Positions 43,854 to 52,257 of a stretch of DNA of 64,000 nucleotides are shown one piece after another. The stretch spans positions 50,104 through 114,103 of the forward strand of contig JAFQXE010000030.1 of NCBI GenBank assembly GCA_017407125.1. Direction: 5' to 3'. The notes under the pieces are model-generated. The model saw only the letters and a list, made by a program, of their open reading frames with translations, had not been told where the DNA came from and did not search any database. How positions within the stretch are numbered: the first letter of the stretch is position 1; every line of letters starts with the position of its first letter. The DNA is from Thermoguttaceae bacterium. GTDB lineage: Bacteria > Planctomycetota > Planctomycetia > Pirellulales > Thermoguttaceae. Made by a program: the position numbers and the translations under genes.

Positions 43854-46262
43854 CTACTTCTTCTCCACCCGAATCAGGTTTGCTGACAGAGCCGGCAGAA
43901 CGACCGTGATTGTATTGTCTTCAACGGTCGCGTCGTTGGGTTTCGGGGCGATTCTGTCCGCCGCGCCCAGATCGTTGCGTTTGGTCAGTTTCGCGTTGAC
44001 GGGTTCGCCTTGAGCCAATTCCGGTGTAACGACGGTCGCTGTAACAGAACCAATCTTGAACCCCGTAATCGTCAGCTTGAGCGTAACGTCTTCCTCTTTG
44101 TTGTTGACCGCTTTGAAGACAACCGTTCTGCCGGTGTCGGAAACCGACGCCTGGACGTTGATAATCGGCATGTCGCCGGTCAGGTCGGGAGATTCAGACG
44201 TCCATTCAACGCGGTTGGGCATGAAGTTGTCGTGCCACAGTTTCATAACGACGTAGTTCGGAGCGGGGAACCAACCAGCCTGATCGAAGTTGACGAAAGC
44301 GTTGTCCCAGGCGGTTGCAGACTTGTGACGCAGAAACAGAGCCGGAGCGGCGATTTCCAGCGTGTCGCTGACGTTTTCAAAGCAGTTGAGAATGCCGCCT
44401 GCGTGCAAGCCCGTGCGCCAGTCCGTCGACTGCGCGTTCCATTCGGAATCGAACATGCGAATGGTCGGATTGGGGCACTCCGCAATCATTTTCTTGCGCG
44501 ATTCAAAGAACCGCTGATTTTCGTACGGATTTCTCATGTATCCGTTGGGATTGTCGTAACGGTGCGTCGACAGGAAGTCGATGTACTTGCCTGCGCCGTT
44601 GAGAATGGCTCGATCCCAATCGTCACGCGGACCAGCCCACGAACCGCAGGCGATTATCTTGATATTCGGGTCAACCGCTTTCATGCGCGGAACGACTTCT
44701 TTAATCATCTTGACGTAAACGTCAGACGGCGTTGACTGCCAGTGGACTTCGTTGTCCAATTCAAAGTACTTGATTCCGTAGGGTTCCGGATGTCCGTTTT
44801 TGGCGCGGACCGCTCCCCATTTTGATGTCACGGGACCGTTGCAGTATTCGACCCATTCCACCGCCTCGGTCATCCAGTCGACTTCGTCAGCGCCGGGAAC
44901 GCGGCTTGTCCATTGCTTCGTTCCCAGGTCGACGACCATAATCGGCTCCGCGCCGACCAGACGGCACATCTGAACGAATTCGTCAATGCCAAACGAGTTG
45001 ACGTCAATGTCGTTCCACATCTCTTTGGGATAGACGCGGCGGTCGTCCTGCGGACCGATGCCGGACTTCCATCTGTACATAGACGCATAGCAGCCGCCCG
45101 GCCAACGAATCACCGCCGGCTTGAGGTCTTTAATCGCCTTGAGCAGGTCAGGACGGAAACCGCAGTAGTTCTCCACCCACGACTTGGGCATGATCGACGC
45201 CTGATCAAAATCGATGTAAGTTCCGTCTTCGGTGTTGAACTCAATTTTAAGCGTCGCGTTATCATTTGATTCCTCAACCGTGAACTCGCCGGTGAATTTC
45301 GTCCACTGGTCGGCGTCGACGGTAAACGATTTGCCTTGGAATGTTACTTCGCCTTTGCCTCTCGCCCAGAACGAGAACTGATAAACCTCGTCCTTATTAA
45401 AGCAGAAGTTTTCCTGTTCCATAGATCCCGCGCCGTCAACGCGGACGAACTTATCGGAGTTTCTAGCATCGCCTTTTACAAGACCAACGTTTCCGTCAAC
45501 GTTCCAGAACCGGATTTGAGACGCTTTGACGTTTTGGGGAGCCTGTTTGTTTCCGTCGTAAAGAACGGTTCCGTCGAGAGTCTTGACCATAACGTTGGAG
45601 TATTCCGCCGAGGTGTCCCACGTCGCCAAACCAGCGCAGCCGTGAGTAACGCCATTGTCAGAATTGGATTCCATATACAGCTGATCGTCCATGTAGAGTT
45701 TGGCGGTTTCGCCCTTGACGACCAGACGGATTTTATAAGTCTTGCCTGTCTCGATTTTCGTAAACGGAGCAAACGTCGCTCGAGCGCCGCGGCGACCGTC
45801 TTTATTACCGTCAATCGTGCCGAACTCCAACGCGCTGCGGACGTTAGCCCAGCCGCCAATATTGACCCAAAAGTAATTCTTGTCGGTAACGCGATAGAGA
45901 ATCATAAACCCTTCAGCGCCGCCGGTCTTTTTGGCATCGCAGGTCAGTTCGTAGTCCGTCCAATCCTGGAACCCAAACAGAGCGCGGGGATTGCCGGCAT
46001 CGTCAAAGGAAAACGTTCCCTTGTTGTACTGCCAGTTGGCGCCCGCCCCGGCTTCAAACGAGCGGTTCCAGACCAGTTCGCCCCACAGCCCGCCGTTGCA
46101 GGAATTGTAGATGTGTTCCAGAAAATGCCCGTAGATTTTGTTGTCGATTCTGCTCAGCGGTTTGTCGGGATTGACCGTAACATTCACGACTGTTTCTGCG
46201 CCCGACAAGGTCGCCAGCGCCGCGACAGCCGCGAAAGCCAAAAGGAATAACGTCTTTTTCAT
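43854..46262 (-). CDS. Alpha-L-arabinofuranosidase-like glycosidase, GH51
   Basis: 802 residues with a Sec signal peptide (to about residue 22). After the opening YGHFLEHIYNSCNGGLWGEL block an inserted beta-sandwich (about 70-235) and a CBM-like module (to about 345) precede the barrel: RWPGGCYASMYRWKSGIGPQ, then YFELDNEVHW with the probable acid/base Glu, then RMFDSEWNAQ with the probable nucleophile Glu. It should be retaining and release arabinose from arabinan or arabinoxylan. Together with the GH78 gene it points to plant or algal polysaccharide use. Confidence 0.9.
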   Translation of the reverse strand: MKKTLFLLAFAAVAALATLSGAETVVNVTVNPDKPLSRIDNKIYGHFLEHIYNSCNGGLWGELVWNRSFEAGAGANWQYNKGTFSFDDAGNPRALFGFQDWTDYELTCDAKKTGGAEGFMILYRVTDKNYFWVNIGGWANVRSALEFGTIDGNKDGRRGARATFAPFTKIETGKTYKIRLVVKGETAKLYMDDQLYMESNSDNGVTHGCAGLATWDTSAEYSNVMVKTLDGTVLYDGNKQAPQNVKASQIRFWNVDGNVGLVKGDARNSDKFVRVDGAGSMEQENFCFNKDEVYQFSFWARGKGEVTFQGKSFTVDADQWTKFTGEFTVEESNDNATLKIEFNTEDGTYIDFDQASIMPKSWVENYCGFRPDLLKAIKDLKPAVIRWPGGCYASMYRWKSGIGPQDDRRVYPKEMWNDIDVNSFGIDEFVQMCRLVGAEPIMVVDLGTKQWTSRVPGADEVDWMTEAVEWVEYCNGPVTSKWGAVRAKNGHPEPYGIKYFELDNEVHWQSTPSDVYVKMIKEVVPRMKAVDPNIKIIACGSWAGPRDDWDRAILNGAGKYIDFLSTHRYDNPNGYMRNPYENQRFFESRKKMIAECPNPTIRMFDSEWNAQSTDWRTGLHAGGILNCFENVSDTLEIAAPALFLRHKSATAWDNAFVNFDQAGWFPAPNYVVMKLWHDNFMPNRVEWTSESPDLTGDMPIINVQASVSDTGRTVVFKAVNNKEEDVTLKLTITGFKIGSVTATVVTPELAQGEPVNAKLTKRNDLGAADRIAPKPNDATVEDNTITVVLPALSANLIRVEKK

Positions 46263-46489
46263 AGCGGATTTCTCCTTGTAAAATCAGTTGGAATAACAAA
46301 TTCTCTCACAATAGTACTTCCATTTTACCCGAGTGCAAAATAGAAGTCAATGCACAATTGCGTAAAATTTGTTATCTTTTTGCGCCCCGATGGCGGGGGA
46401 GCCAATCCGCGCCCGACAGGGTCGGTTCCCAATTGGAAGTGGGTATCTTTAAACCCGGCTTTTTCGGAGACATAACCTCGTCCTTCTGC

Positions 46490-46592
46490 CCGTGCGGACC
46501 AGCGCCCGCGCGAGTCGTATTATAACCGCTCCCGTTGGTCGCTTATATTCCTCTCGCAACTCATAACTCGCTACTCGCAACTCATAGACGAT
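46490..46592. repeat. Heptamer element J with inverted AAGCGACC core
   Basis: CTCGCAA, CTCATAA, CTCGCTA, CTCGCAA and CTCATAG (46553-46587). Just left is the inverse of the 18-mer AAGCGACCAACGGGAGCG (46527-46544) with CGCGCGAG further out, the same order as at 5599 and 24850 but on the other strand. Confidence 0.8.
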
Positions 46593-46597
46593 TTTTA

Positions 46598-46691
46598 AAC
46601 ACGAAAAACACAAAATTGACGAAAATCACGAAAATTTAAAAAATATTTTAAACTCTTTCGTTTGTTTCGCTTATTTCGTGTATTTCGTGTT
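46598..46691. repeat. Inverted element with 9-nt units
   Basis: Left arm of nonamers: AACACGAAA, AACACAAAA, TTGACGAAA, ATCACGAAA. AT-rich centre. Right arm, read on the minus strand: AACACGAAA, TACACGAAA, TAAGCGAAA, CAAACGAAA. It has the same design as the heptamer elements but with period 9. Confidence 0.78.
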
Positions 46692-46835
46692 AAAAAATAC
46701 TTTTTTAAAAATTTCTTGTTACTTTCCCGGACCAAATTACGTTTATTATATCAGAGGCGAAAAAAATCGCCTGTCATGGTGTTTTTCTTCTTTCCTGTAG
46801 AGGGTTACCTTTCAATGTGGTGTTGGAAGGAAACA

Positions 46836-46870
46836 AACAAGCTCTGGCAGATTGTCTGTCAGAGCTTGTT
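46836..46870. terminator. Strong hairpin, terminator-like
   Basis: AACAAGCTCTGGCAGA (46836-46851) pairs over 16 bp (one G-U) with 46855-46870, then TTATTT follows on the plus strand. No plus-strand gene ends here; on the minus strand it lies 79 bp beyond the tRNA-Leu end. Confidence 0.65.
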
Positions 46871-46916
46871 TTATTTATATATTTATCTACAAAACGGTTA
46901 CGTCAAGAAACAACAA

Positions 46917-46940
46917 CGCCCTACAATCTCTTGCAGGGCG
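46917..46940 (-). terminator. Terminator of tRNA-Leu
   Basis: On the minus strand CGCCCT-(12 nt)-AGGGCG is followed by TTGTTGTTTC, 8 bp after the tRNA 3' end. Confidence 0.65.
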
Positions 46941-46948
46941 TATCAAAT

Positions 46949-47031
46949 ACCCGGAGAGGGGGTCGAACCCTCACGACCTTAGCGGTCAGGGGATTTTAAA
47001 TCCCCAGCGTCTGCCATTCCGCCACCCGGGC
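46949..47031 (-). tRNA. tRNA-Leu (anticodon UAA)
   Basis: Acceptor GCCCGGG pairs with TCCGGGT (two G-U). D-arm region GTGGCGGAATGGCAGACGC, anticodon stem GGGGA/TCCCC with loop TTTAAAA (anticodon TAA), a long class II variable arm (TGACCGCTAAGGTCG) and T-loop TTCGACC. 83 nt, no encoded CCA. Confidence 0.95.
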
Positions 47032-47044
47032 GCTTGTGTTATCC

Positions 47045-47072
47045 ATAATAACACATTTTCAAAATTTTGCAA
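47045..47072 (-). promoter_or_regulatory. Promoter of tRNA-Leu
   Basis: Minus strand TTGCAA (47072-47067), 16-bp spacer, TATTAT (47050-47045), about 14 bp before the tRNA. Confidence 0.5.
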
Positions 47073-47089
47073 GGTAGAGCCCTGAAATT

Positions 47090-48139
47090 TTATTTGACGA
47101 TAACTCGCGGGTCGACGACACTGTAAAGCATGTCCGCCAGAAGCTGACCCAGCAGGGTAAGCGTCGAGAACATCAAAACCAGGCCCATGATCAGGAAGTG
47201 ATCTCGCCAGGTAATCGCGTCAAGGAACAGCTGACCGATGCCCGGCCAGCGGAAAATGTTTTCCAGAATAACGGAGCCGCCTACCAGGCCTGGCAGCGAC
47301 ATGCCCAAAATCGTAACGAACGGAATAAGCGTATTTCTAAACGCATGATGCAGCGTTACGTTTCTCGGGCTGACGCCTTTGGCGCGCGCGGTGCGGATGT
47401 AGTCCTGTCGAACGACTTCTTCCATGTTCGACTTGATAAACCGGCTCAAATACGCCAGCGACCCGTACGAATAGCACAGCGTCGGCAGGAGCATGTGTTT
47501 GAAGCTGTCGATCGTTTTTCCGAAAAACGACAGGCTCTCGTAGTTGGCGCTGTGCAGACCCGGTTCCAGCTTGAGCCAGTCCCAGGGCATGTTCTGATAG
47601 AACACCAGCAACAGCAGAAGCGCAGCGACAAACGACGGGAAGGAGTACAAGCCGTACAGGAAAAGGCTCAAAATGCGTTCCCGCTTCTGCCCTCGATGAA
47701 CGGACGAATACAAACCAATGGGAATGGAAAGCATGTACGTTATCAGCAGAGAACAGATCGACAGCTGCATCGTCGCGCCGAGTCGTTTCCAAATGGATTG
47801 AGAAACCGGCGTCTTTTCTCGAGACGACATACCCAGGTCCATGGGTTTGAATCGAATAATCGGCCAGCGGAGGTAAGGAGCTTTCTCCTGAACCTGCAGC
47901 GCGACCGGGGACAGCCGCCCCGCCCAGATAAAGTATCCGACGTACCACGGCTTGTCGAGCGCGAAGTACTTCTCGCGTTCTTTACGGTCAGCTTCCGACA
48001 TGCTGCGGTTCGGGTCAAAGCCTTCTTCCAGCATAACCGGCGACCCCGGCATGGCGCGTACCAGACCGTAAACGATAAACGTAATGAAAAACAGCGTGAT
48101 ACACGCCAGAACAAGTCGTTTGAGGAAGTATTGAAACAT
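47090..48139 (-). CDS. Peptide ABC transporter permease (DppB/OppB type)
   Basis: 349 residues with six membrane helices. The first (LVLACITLFFITFIVYGLVR) is followed by a larger-than-usual extracellular loop (about 35-130). The cytoplasmic EAA loop RTARAKGVSPRNVTLHHAF then RNTLIP is diagnostic. It would form half of the channel with a DppC-type partner. The binding-protein gene is directly upstream (82 bp away), but no second permease or ATPase of this kind follows before tRNA-Leu, so the remaining subunits must be encoded elsewhere. Confidence 0.92.
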   Translation of the reverse strand: MFQYFLKRLVLACITLFFITFIVYGLVRAMPGSPVMLEEGFDPNRSMSEADRKEREKYFALDKPWYVGYFIWAGRLSPVALQVQEKAPYLRWPIIRFKPMDLGMSSREKTPVSQSIWKRLGATMQLSICSLLITYMLSIPIGLYSSVHRGQKRERILSLFLYGLYSFPSFVAALLLLLVFYQNMPWDWLKLEPGLHSANYESLSFFGKTIDSFKHMLLPTLCYSYGSLAYLSRFIKSNMEEVVRQDYIRTARAKGVSPRNVTLHHAFRNTLIPFVTILGMSLPGLVGGSVILENIFRWPGIGQLFLDAITWRDHFLIMGLVLMFSTLTLLGQLLADMLYSVVDPRVIVK

Positions 48140-48145
48140 GGTAAT

Positions 48146-48233
48146 AGTTAGGAATTGTCAATTAGCAATTAGCAATTGACGCAAGCGCCTCAATAATTGA
48201 TAATTGCTAATTGATAATTGCTCATTGCTCATT
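48146..48233. repeat. Heptamer element K with complementary arms
   Basis: CAATTAG x2 (48159-48172), CAATTGA, core CGCAAGCG (48180-48187), then right-arm units of AATTGCT, AATTGAT and CATTGCT type to 48233. The arms pair (CAATTAG with CTAATTG). The right end encodes the last residues (NEQ) and the stop codon of the binding-protein gene. Confidence 0.9.
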
Positions 48234-50477
48234 GTCTTTCGGCACCCAAATGTTGCCTTCGATTAACCCGCGGGGATAAAAGCCGTAGCCGCGAATTCGT
48301 TTGCTGACAGCGTAGAACGCGTTGCGGCAGTATAAAAACGTGTATGGCTGTTCGTCGTAAATGATGTTGTGAATTCGACCGTAGATCTCCATTCGCTTGG
48401 CGCGGTCGGTTTCCCGTTTTCCTTTGAAGAACAGCTCGTCAACTTCAGCGTTGGAATAGTAGCCGTAATTTCTGTCCTTGCCGGTTTTCCAGATGTTTTC
48501 GGACGTGTCCGGGTCGGTGCCGGCGCCCCAGCCGCCCAATGCGGCTTCAAATTCGTGACACTGTTCTTTCTGCATCAAGGTTGTAAATTCAACCGGGCGA
48601 ACGTTGCACGCCACCCCGATGGATTTAAGGCACTGCATCATCAGTTCGCAAATCTGCAAAGCGATTGACGACGAGTTGTTGCAGTACAGCGTGAATTCAA
48701 AGGGCAGATAATACTTCGGCAGTTCCATTTTTTGCCCGTTGGTCAAAACGATATGATCTGCATTGAGAACGATTGTATCTTCGCCCTCTTTGACTTTCGT
48801 TTTTTCTTCGCCAGAAACGATGTAAGTCGCGCCGTCTTCGACAACGTACCGCGTTCCGTCTTTGGCGACGATTTCTTTTCCCTTCTTGCCGCCCCAGAAC
48901 GCCCAGGAACTGCTCAGCGGGGATCGCTTTCCGCCTTTGACAATATAGATTTCGTTATTGTGAATCATCGCCCCGGCGGTAACGTACTTGTCCAGCAAAC
49001 CGTCGCCGTCGTGATCTTCCCAGCCCGCCTCTTTGAGCAGTTGAATCGCCTTGACGAGGTCTTGCTCATACGGCGGTTTGGCGTCTTTGGGGAACGCCGG
49101 GTTGAGCGGGTGATAAATCCCGCAGGACGGTTCCGCCAAATTAAACAGAATGACGTCGAACATTTCCTTGTAGTTAAAGGCGTACGACATCGCCTTGCGG
49201 ACGCGGACGTCTTCAAAATACTGGGTTTTCAAGTTCCAGCAGAAATGGAACGACGTCCATTCAACCGCCTGAACTTTTGTGCATTTGGCATAAAATTCCG
49301 GTCCTGACGTTTGCGTATCCCACTGATTAAAGTCGATTTGCATGTAGTCCAAATCGCCCCGCTTCATAGCCATCAACGCAATTTCCGAGGACGGGATAAT
49401 ATCGATTCGAACCTTTTTGAAATACGGCTTGTCTCGAACCTGTTTGCCTTTGTACATGTAGTAATCTTCGCGCGCTTCCAACTCGATATACTGGTTTGTA
49501 ACGCGCTTTGTAATCTTGTACGGGCCGGCGACAACGGGATCGTTTTCCCATTTGATGTGTTCCTTGCCGGTCAGCGACGGGTCAAGCTGCCAGGTCTTTT
49601 CATAAATATGCTTTGGAATAACCGCAAAGTTCATATTGAGGGTGTTTGTAACCAGCGGCTCTTTATGGAAGAAGACAAGAGTGTTTTTGTCGTAGGCGAC
49701 GCAGGCTTTGATCTGATCGGTGCCGCTTCGCATGGCGGGCGTGGGAACTTCCCGCGTCATGATGAGTTTGAACGAAAACTCGATGTCGTAGGCGGTAAAC
49801 GGCTCGCCGTCTGACCATGTAACATCGTCTCGAAGAACGAACATGTCGCAGTAGCGGTCAGGCATGGTCTTCCATTCTCGAACCGTATCTTGCGGAGCGT
49901 AGCTTTCCATCGTGTCGTACGTATGCGACATGATGCCGATTGACATCAAATTCGCCAGATCGAATTCCGTAACAGAACTCATCATAATCGGGTTGACGCT
50001 TTTGGCGTCTGACGGAGACTGACGGATAATCGTCTGCTCGTAATCGACTTCTTTCGCCTCGTTTTCCGGAAGACGCCCCAGCGTGTGCCGAATCTTGTTG
50101 TTGTTTTCAGGAGAATCGTTTTCCAGCTTTAGAGCTTCTTCGACCGTTGTTGGAGCGGGTTCGCCATTAAGATACTGATAAACCAGCTTCGATCCGTCTT
50201 TAACCGGGTTAATAACCCAGCCGCCCTGCTTTTCCGCCTCGGCGTTGAGTTCTTCCAGCGTCGGGGGCGTAAACGGTTCGAGCATGTTGCCCAAAACGAT
50301 TTTATCCTTTTTTGTTTCTCCCGCAGCAGCTGGCGTTTGATCGTCTGTGGAAGCGTCCTCGCTTTGAGCGGCAGCGTCTTCGTTTGAAGTTGGCGCCACT
50401 GGTTGATCGTCCGGAAATTCGCAGCCGACAATCAATATTAACGACAATAAAAACAACGCGGTGAAGGTTCGTTTCAT
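48222..50477 (-). CDS. Peptide ABC transporter substrate-binding lipoprotein
   Basis: 751 residues of the SBP_bac_5 family. The N-terminus ends in a lipobox (LILIVGC, Cys19), followed by a disordered acidic/Ala linker (about 22-55). Family blocks: VTWSDGEPFTAYDIEFSFKL and VRVRKAMSYAFNYKEMFDVI; the C-terminal 'YGRIHNIIYDEQPYTFLY' block is typical. Compared with the usual 500-600 residues, it has a long N-terminal extension and an insertion (about 500-590, repeated strands around 'KDGTRYVVEDGATYIVSGEE'). Periplasmic binding of oligopeptides is likely. The stop codon belongs to repeat element K. Confidence 0.9.
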   Translation of the reverse strand: MKRTFTALFLLSLILIVGCEFPDDQPVAPTSNEDAAAQSEDASTDDQTPAAAGETKKDKIVLGNMLEPFTPPTLEELNAEAEKQGGWVINPVKDGSKLVYQYLNGEPAPTTVEEALKLENDSPENNNKIRHTLGRLPENEAKEVDYEQTIIRQSPSDAKSVNPIMMSSVTEFDLANLMSIGIMSHTYDTMESYAPQDTVREWKTMPDRYCDMFVLRDDVTWSDGEPFTAYDIEFSFKLIMTREVPTPAMRSGTDQIKACVAYDKNTLVFFHKEPLVTNTLNMNFAVIPKHIYEKTWQLDPSLTGKEHIKWENDPVVAGPYKITKRVTNQYIELEAREDYYMYKGKQVRDKPYFKKVRIDIIPSSEIALMAMKRGDLDYMQIDFNQWDTQTSGPEFYAKCTKVQAVEWTSFHFCWNLKTQYFEDVRVRKAMSYAFNYKEMFDVILFNLAEPSCGIYHPLNPAFPKDAKPPYEQDLVKAIQLLKEAGWEDHDGDGLLDKYVTAGAMIHNNEIYIVKGGKRSPLSSSWAFWGGKKGKEIVAKDGTRYVVEDGATYIVSGEEKTKVKEGEDTIVLNADHIVLTNGQKMELPKYYLPFEFTLYCNNSSSIALQICELMMQCLKSIGVACNVRPVEFTTLMQKEQCHEFEAALGGWGAGTDPDTSENIWKTGKDRNYGYYSNAEVDELFFKGKRETDRAKRMEIYGRIHNIIYDEQPYTFLYCRNAFYAVSKRIRGYGFYPRGLIEGNIWVPKDNEQ

Positions 50478-50521
50478 ACTTATGGTTAATAGGGAGTGGT
50501 GTGTGGGGAGTAGGGAATTTA

Positions 50522-50590
50522 AGTGCCTAGTGCCTAGTGCATAGTGAGAGTGCTTGCGTCCTATGCACTAAGTACTATGCACTAAGTACT
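50522..50590. repeat. Heptamer element L with complementary arms
   Basis: AGTGCCT x2, AGTGCAT, AGTGAGA (50522-50549), core GTGCTTGCGTCCT (inverse of CGCAAGC), then ATGCACT, AAGTACT, ATGCACT, AAGTACT (50563-50590). AGTGCAT and ATGCACT are exact complements. GGGAGT-type units (about 50489-50517) lie alongside. Confidence 0.9.
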
Positions 50591-50601
50591 CATGTCTTCT
50601 A

Positions 50602-52161
50602 TTATAATAACTTTCCTTCAGAAAGTTTGTACATTCTGTCCGCTTCTCGGGCAATAGTCGGATCGTGAGTAACCATGAGGATGGTCAGCTTCTCGTCCCG
50701 CTGGAGCGAATAAAGCAGTTCGAGTATTTCCCGACCGGTTTTCTGGTCGAGGTTGCCTGTCGGTTCGTCCGCCAGAAGCAGTTTGGGAGACGTAATCAGG
50801 GCGCGGGCAATCGCGGCGCGCTGCATCTCTCCGCCAGACAGCTCGCGCGGTTTATGGTTGACCCGATGTTCCAACCCAACTTTACGAATCAGCTCCATGG
50901 CGCGAAGCCGATATTGTCGCTTCTGCATAAACCATTCCGTTGCGGATAACCGAACCATAATCGGCATGAGGATGTTTTCCAGCATCGTAAACTCCGGCAA
51001 GAGATGATAAAACTGGAACACCAATCCAAAATCGAGGTTGCGGAGCTTGTCTTTTTGCCACGCAAAGAGGTTGTCGATGCGTTTGTTTTCATAAATAATC
51101 TCGCCGGCGTCTATATTGCACAGCAGACCAATTGCGTTGAGGAGCGTCGATTTCCCCGACCCGCTTTGACCAATAATCGCGGTAAATTCTCCCCGGGCGA
51201 TGTCCAGCGAAAGGTCTTGCAGCACCGGAACGGTAATCCCGCCGCGAGTAAAACTCTTATGCAAATGCTTAACCGAAGCGATAATTCTTTGCGACGGCAA
51301 TAATTTTTCAGTCCTGGATGATTTAGGTTCAAACGGATCCGGTTCGTTCCTGGATTGACGATTGCGAACGTCTGCGCTAAAAGCGGAAGTTTCTTGACTG
51401 GATTTGGCGGTTGACGGCCGCATCGTTCCTGAAACTCTGGACGAAGAACGCGACGTATTCTCAGACGAATTAGCGCTGGAGGAGTCTGATCCGAGAAAGT
51501 CATTGGCGGTAAATCGACTCGGTTTCCCCGACCCGGAAACAGAAGACTCCGCATCGTCTCCGGCGTTTTGCCTCATAATTTCGTCGATCGGCTTGAGGAA
51601 CTTCGAATCGTTGTCTGAATTGAAATCGTTTGGATTATTCAGCGAGCGTTCGTAAGATTCAACGGCTCCTTTGGCGGCGCGAAGAGTTGACTTGGTTCGC
51701 GTCCAGTTGTACTGATCGTCGTCGACGTCAGACGCGCTGGATTTACCCCCAGACGAATAAGACGAACGCGGTCTCATGCCTTCCGATGAAGTACGGGAAG
51801 CATTGGAATTCAAGGGGGAAGAATACTGCGTTTGACCGGACGCCGAATCGCTATTCCTTGAATTGGACGAATTAGACGAGGGCGGCGTTTGATCTTTTCC
51901 CAATCTGCCGGAGTTCCAGATGGAATCCCAGTCTGCTGTCAGGTTCGGCATGGCAATTTCAGGCGCGGACGTTGGGTCAGACATTGAGCTTGATGAAGAA
52001 CCAGACGAAAAATCTCCAGATTTACCGGACAAATCGGACAAATCCAGTTTGAAAGCCGACGGCGATGAAGACGTTTCGGACTGATTGGAGTCCGCCGCGT
52101 TCTGCTGCGCCAATTGGCGTGAATATTCCATCAGTCTTTCCAGCTTTTCCTGTTCGTTCAT
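50602..52161 (-). CDS. LolD/MacB-type ABC ATPase with long Ser-rich N-terminal extension
   Basis: 519 residues. The ATPase domain occupies about 290-519: Walker A GQSGSGKST, Q-loop FGLVFQFYHLLPEF, signature LSGGEMQRAAIARAL, Walker B LLLADEPTGNLD, switch His in MVTHDP. The motif set is that of LolD/MacB/FtsE, partners of FtsX-like permeases; the next gene encodes one. The first 285 residues are low-complexity (Ser, Asn and Asp rich, e.g. SSGSSSSSMSDP) with short repeated motifs and no counterpart in LolD, which is about 230 residues long. The extension could tether or regulate the ATPase. Confidence 0.9.
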   Translation of the reverse strand: MNEQEKLERLMEYSRQLAQQNAADSNQSETSSSPSAFKLDLSDLSGKSGDFSSGSSSSSMSDPTSAPEIAMPNLTADWDSIWNSGRLGKDQTPPSSNSSNSRNSDSASGQTQYSSPLNSNASRTSSEGMRPRSSYSSGGKSSASDVDDDQYNWTRTKSTLRAAKGAVESYERSLNNPNDFNSDNDSKFLKPIDEIMRQNAGDDAESSVSGSGKPSRFTANDFLGSDSSSANSSENTSRSSSRVSGTMRPSTAKSSQETSAFSADVRNRQSRNEPDPFEPKSSRTEKLLPSQRIIASVKHLHKSFTRGGITVPVLQDLSLDIARGEFTAIIGQSGSGKSTLLNAIGLLCNIDAGEIIYENKRIDNLFAWQKDKLRNLDFGLVFQFYHLLPEFTMLENILMPIMVRLSATEWFMQKRQYRLRAMELIRKVGLEHRVNHKPRELSGGEMQRAAIARALITSPKLLLADEPTGNLDQKTGREILELLYSLQRDEKLTILMVTHDPTIAREADRMYKLSEGKLL

Positions 52162-52174
52162 ATTTTAGGGTTTT

Positions 52175-52252
<78 letters not shown>

Positions 52253-52257
52253 TTCTT

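Noticed and set aside
46662..46982. Plus-strand frame of 106 codons
   Set aside because: It runs across the tRNA-Leu gene and its terminator hairpin in antisense.
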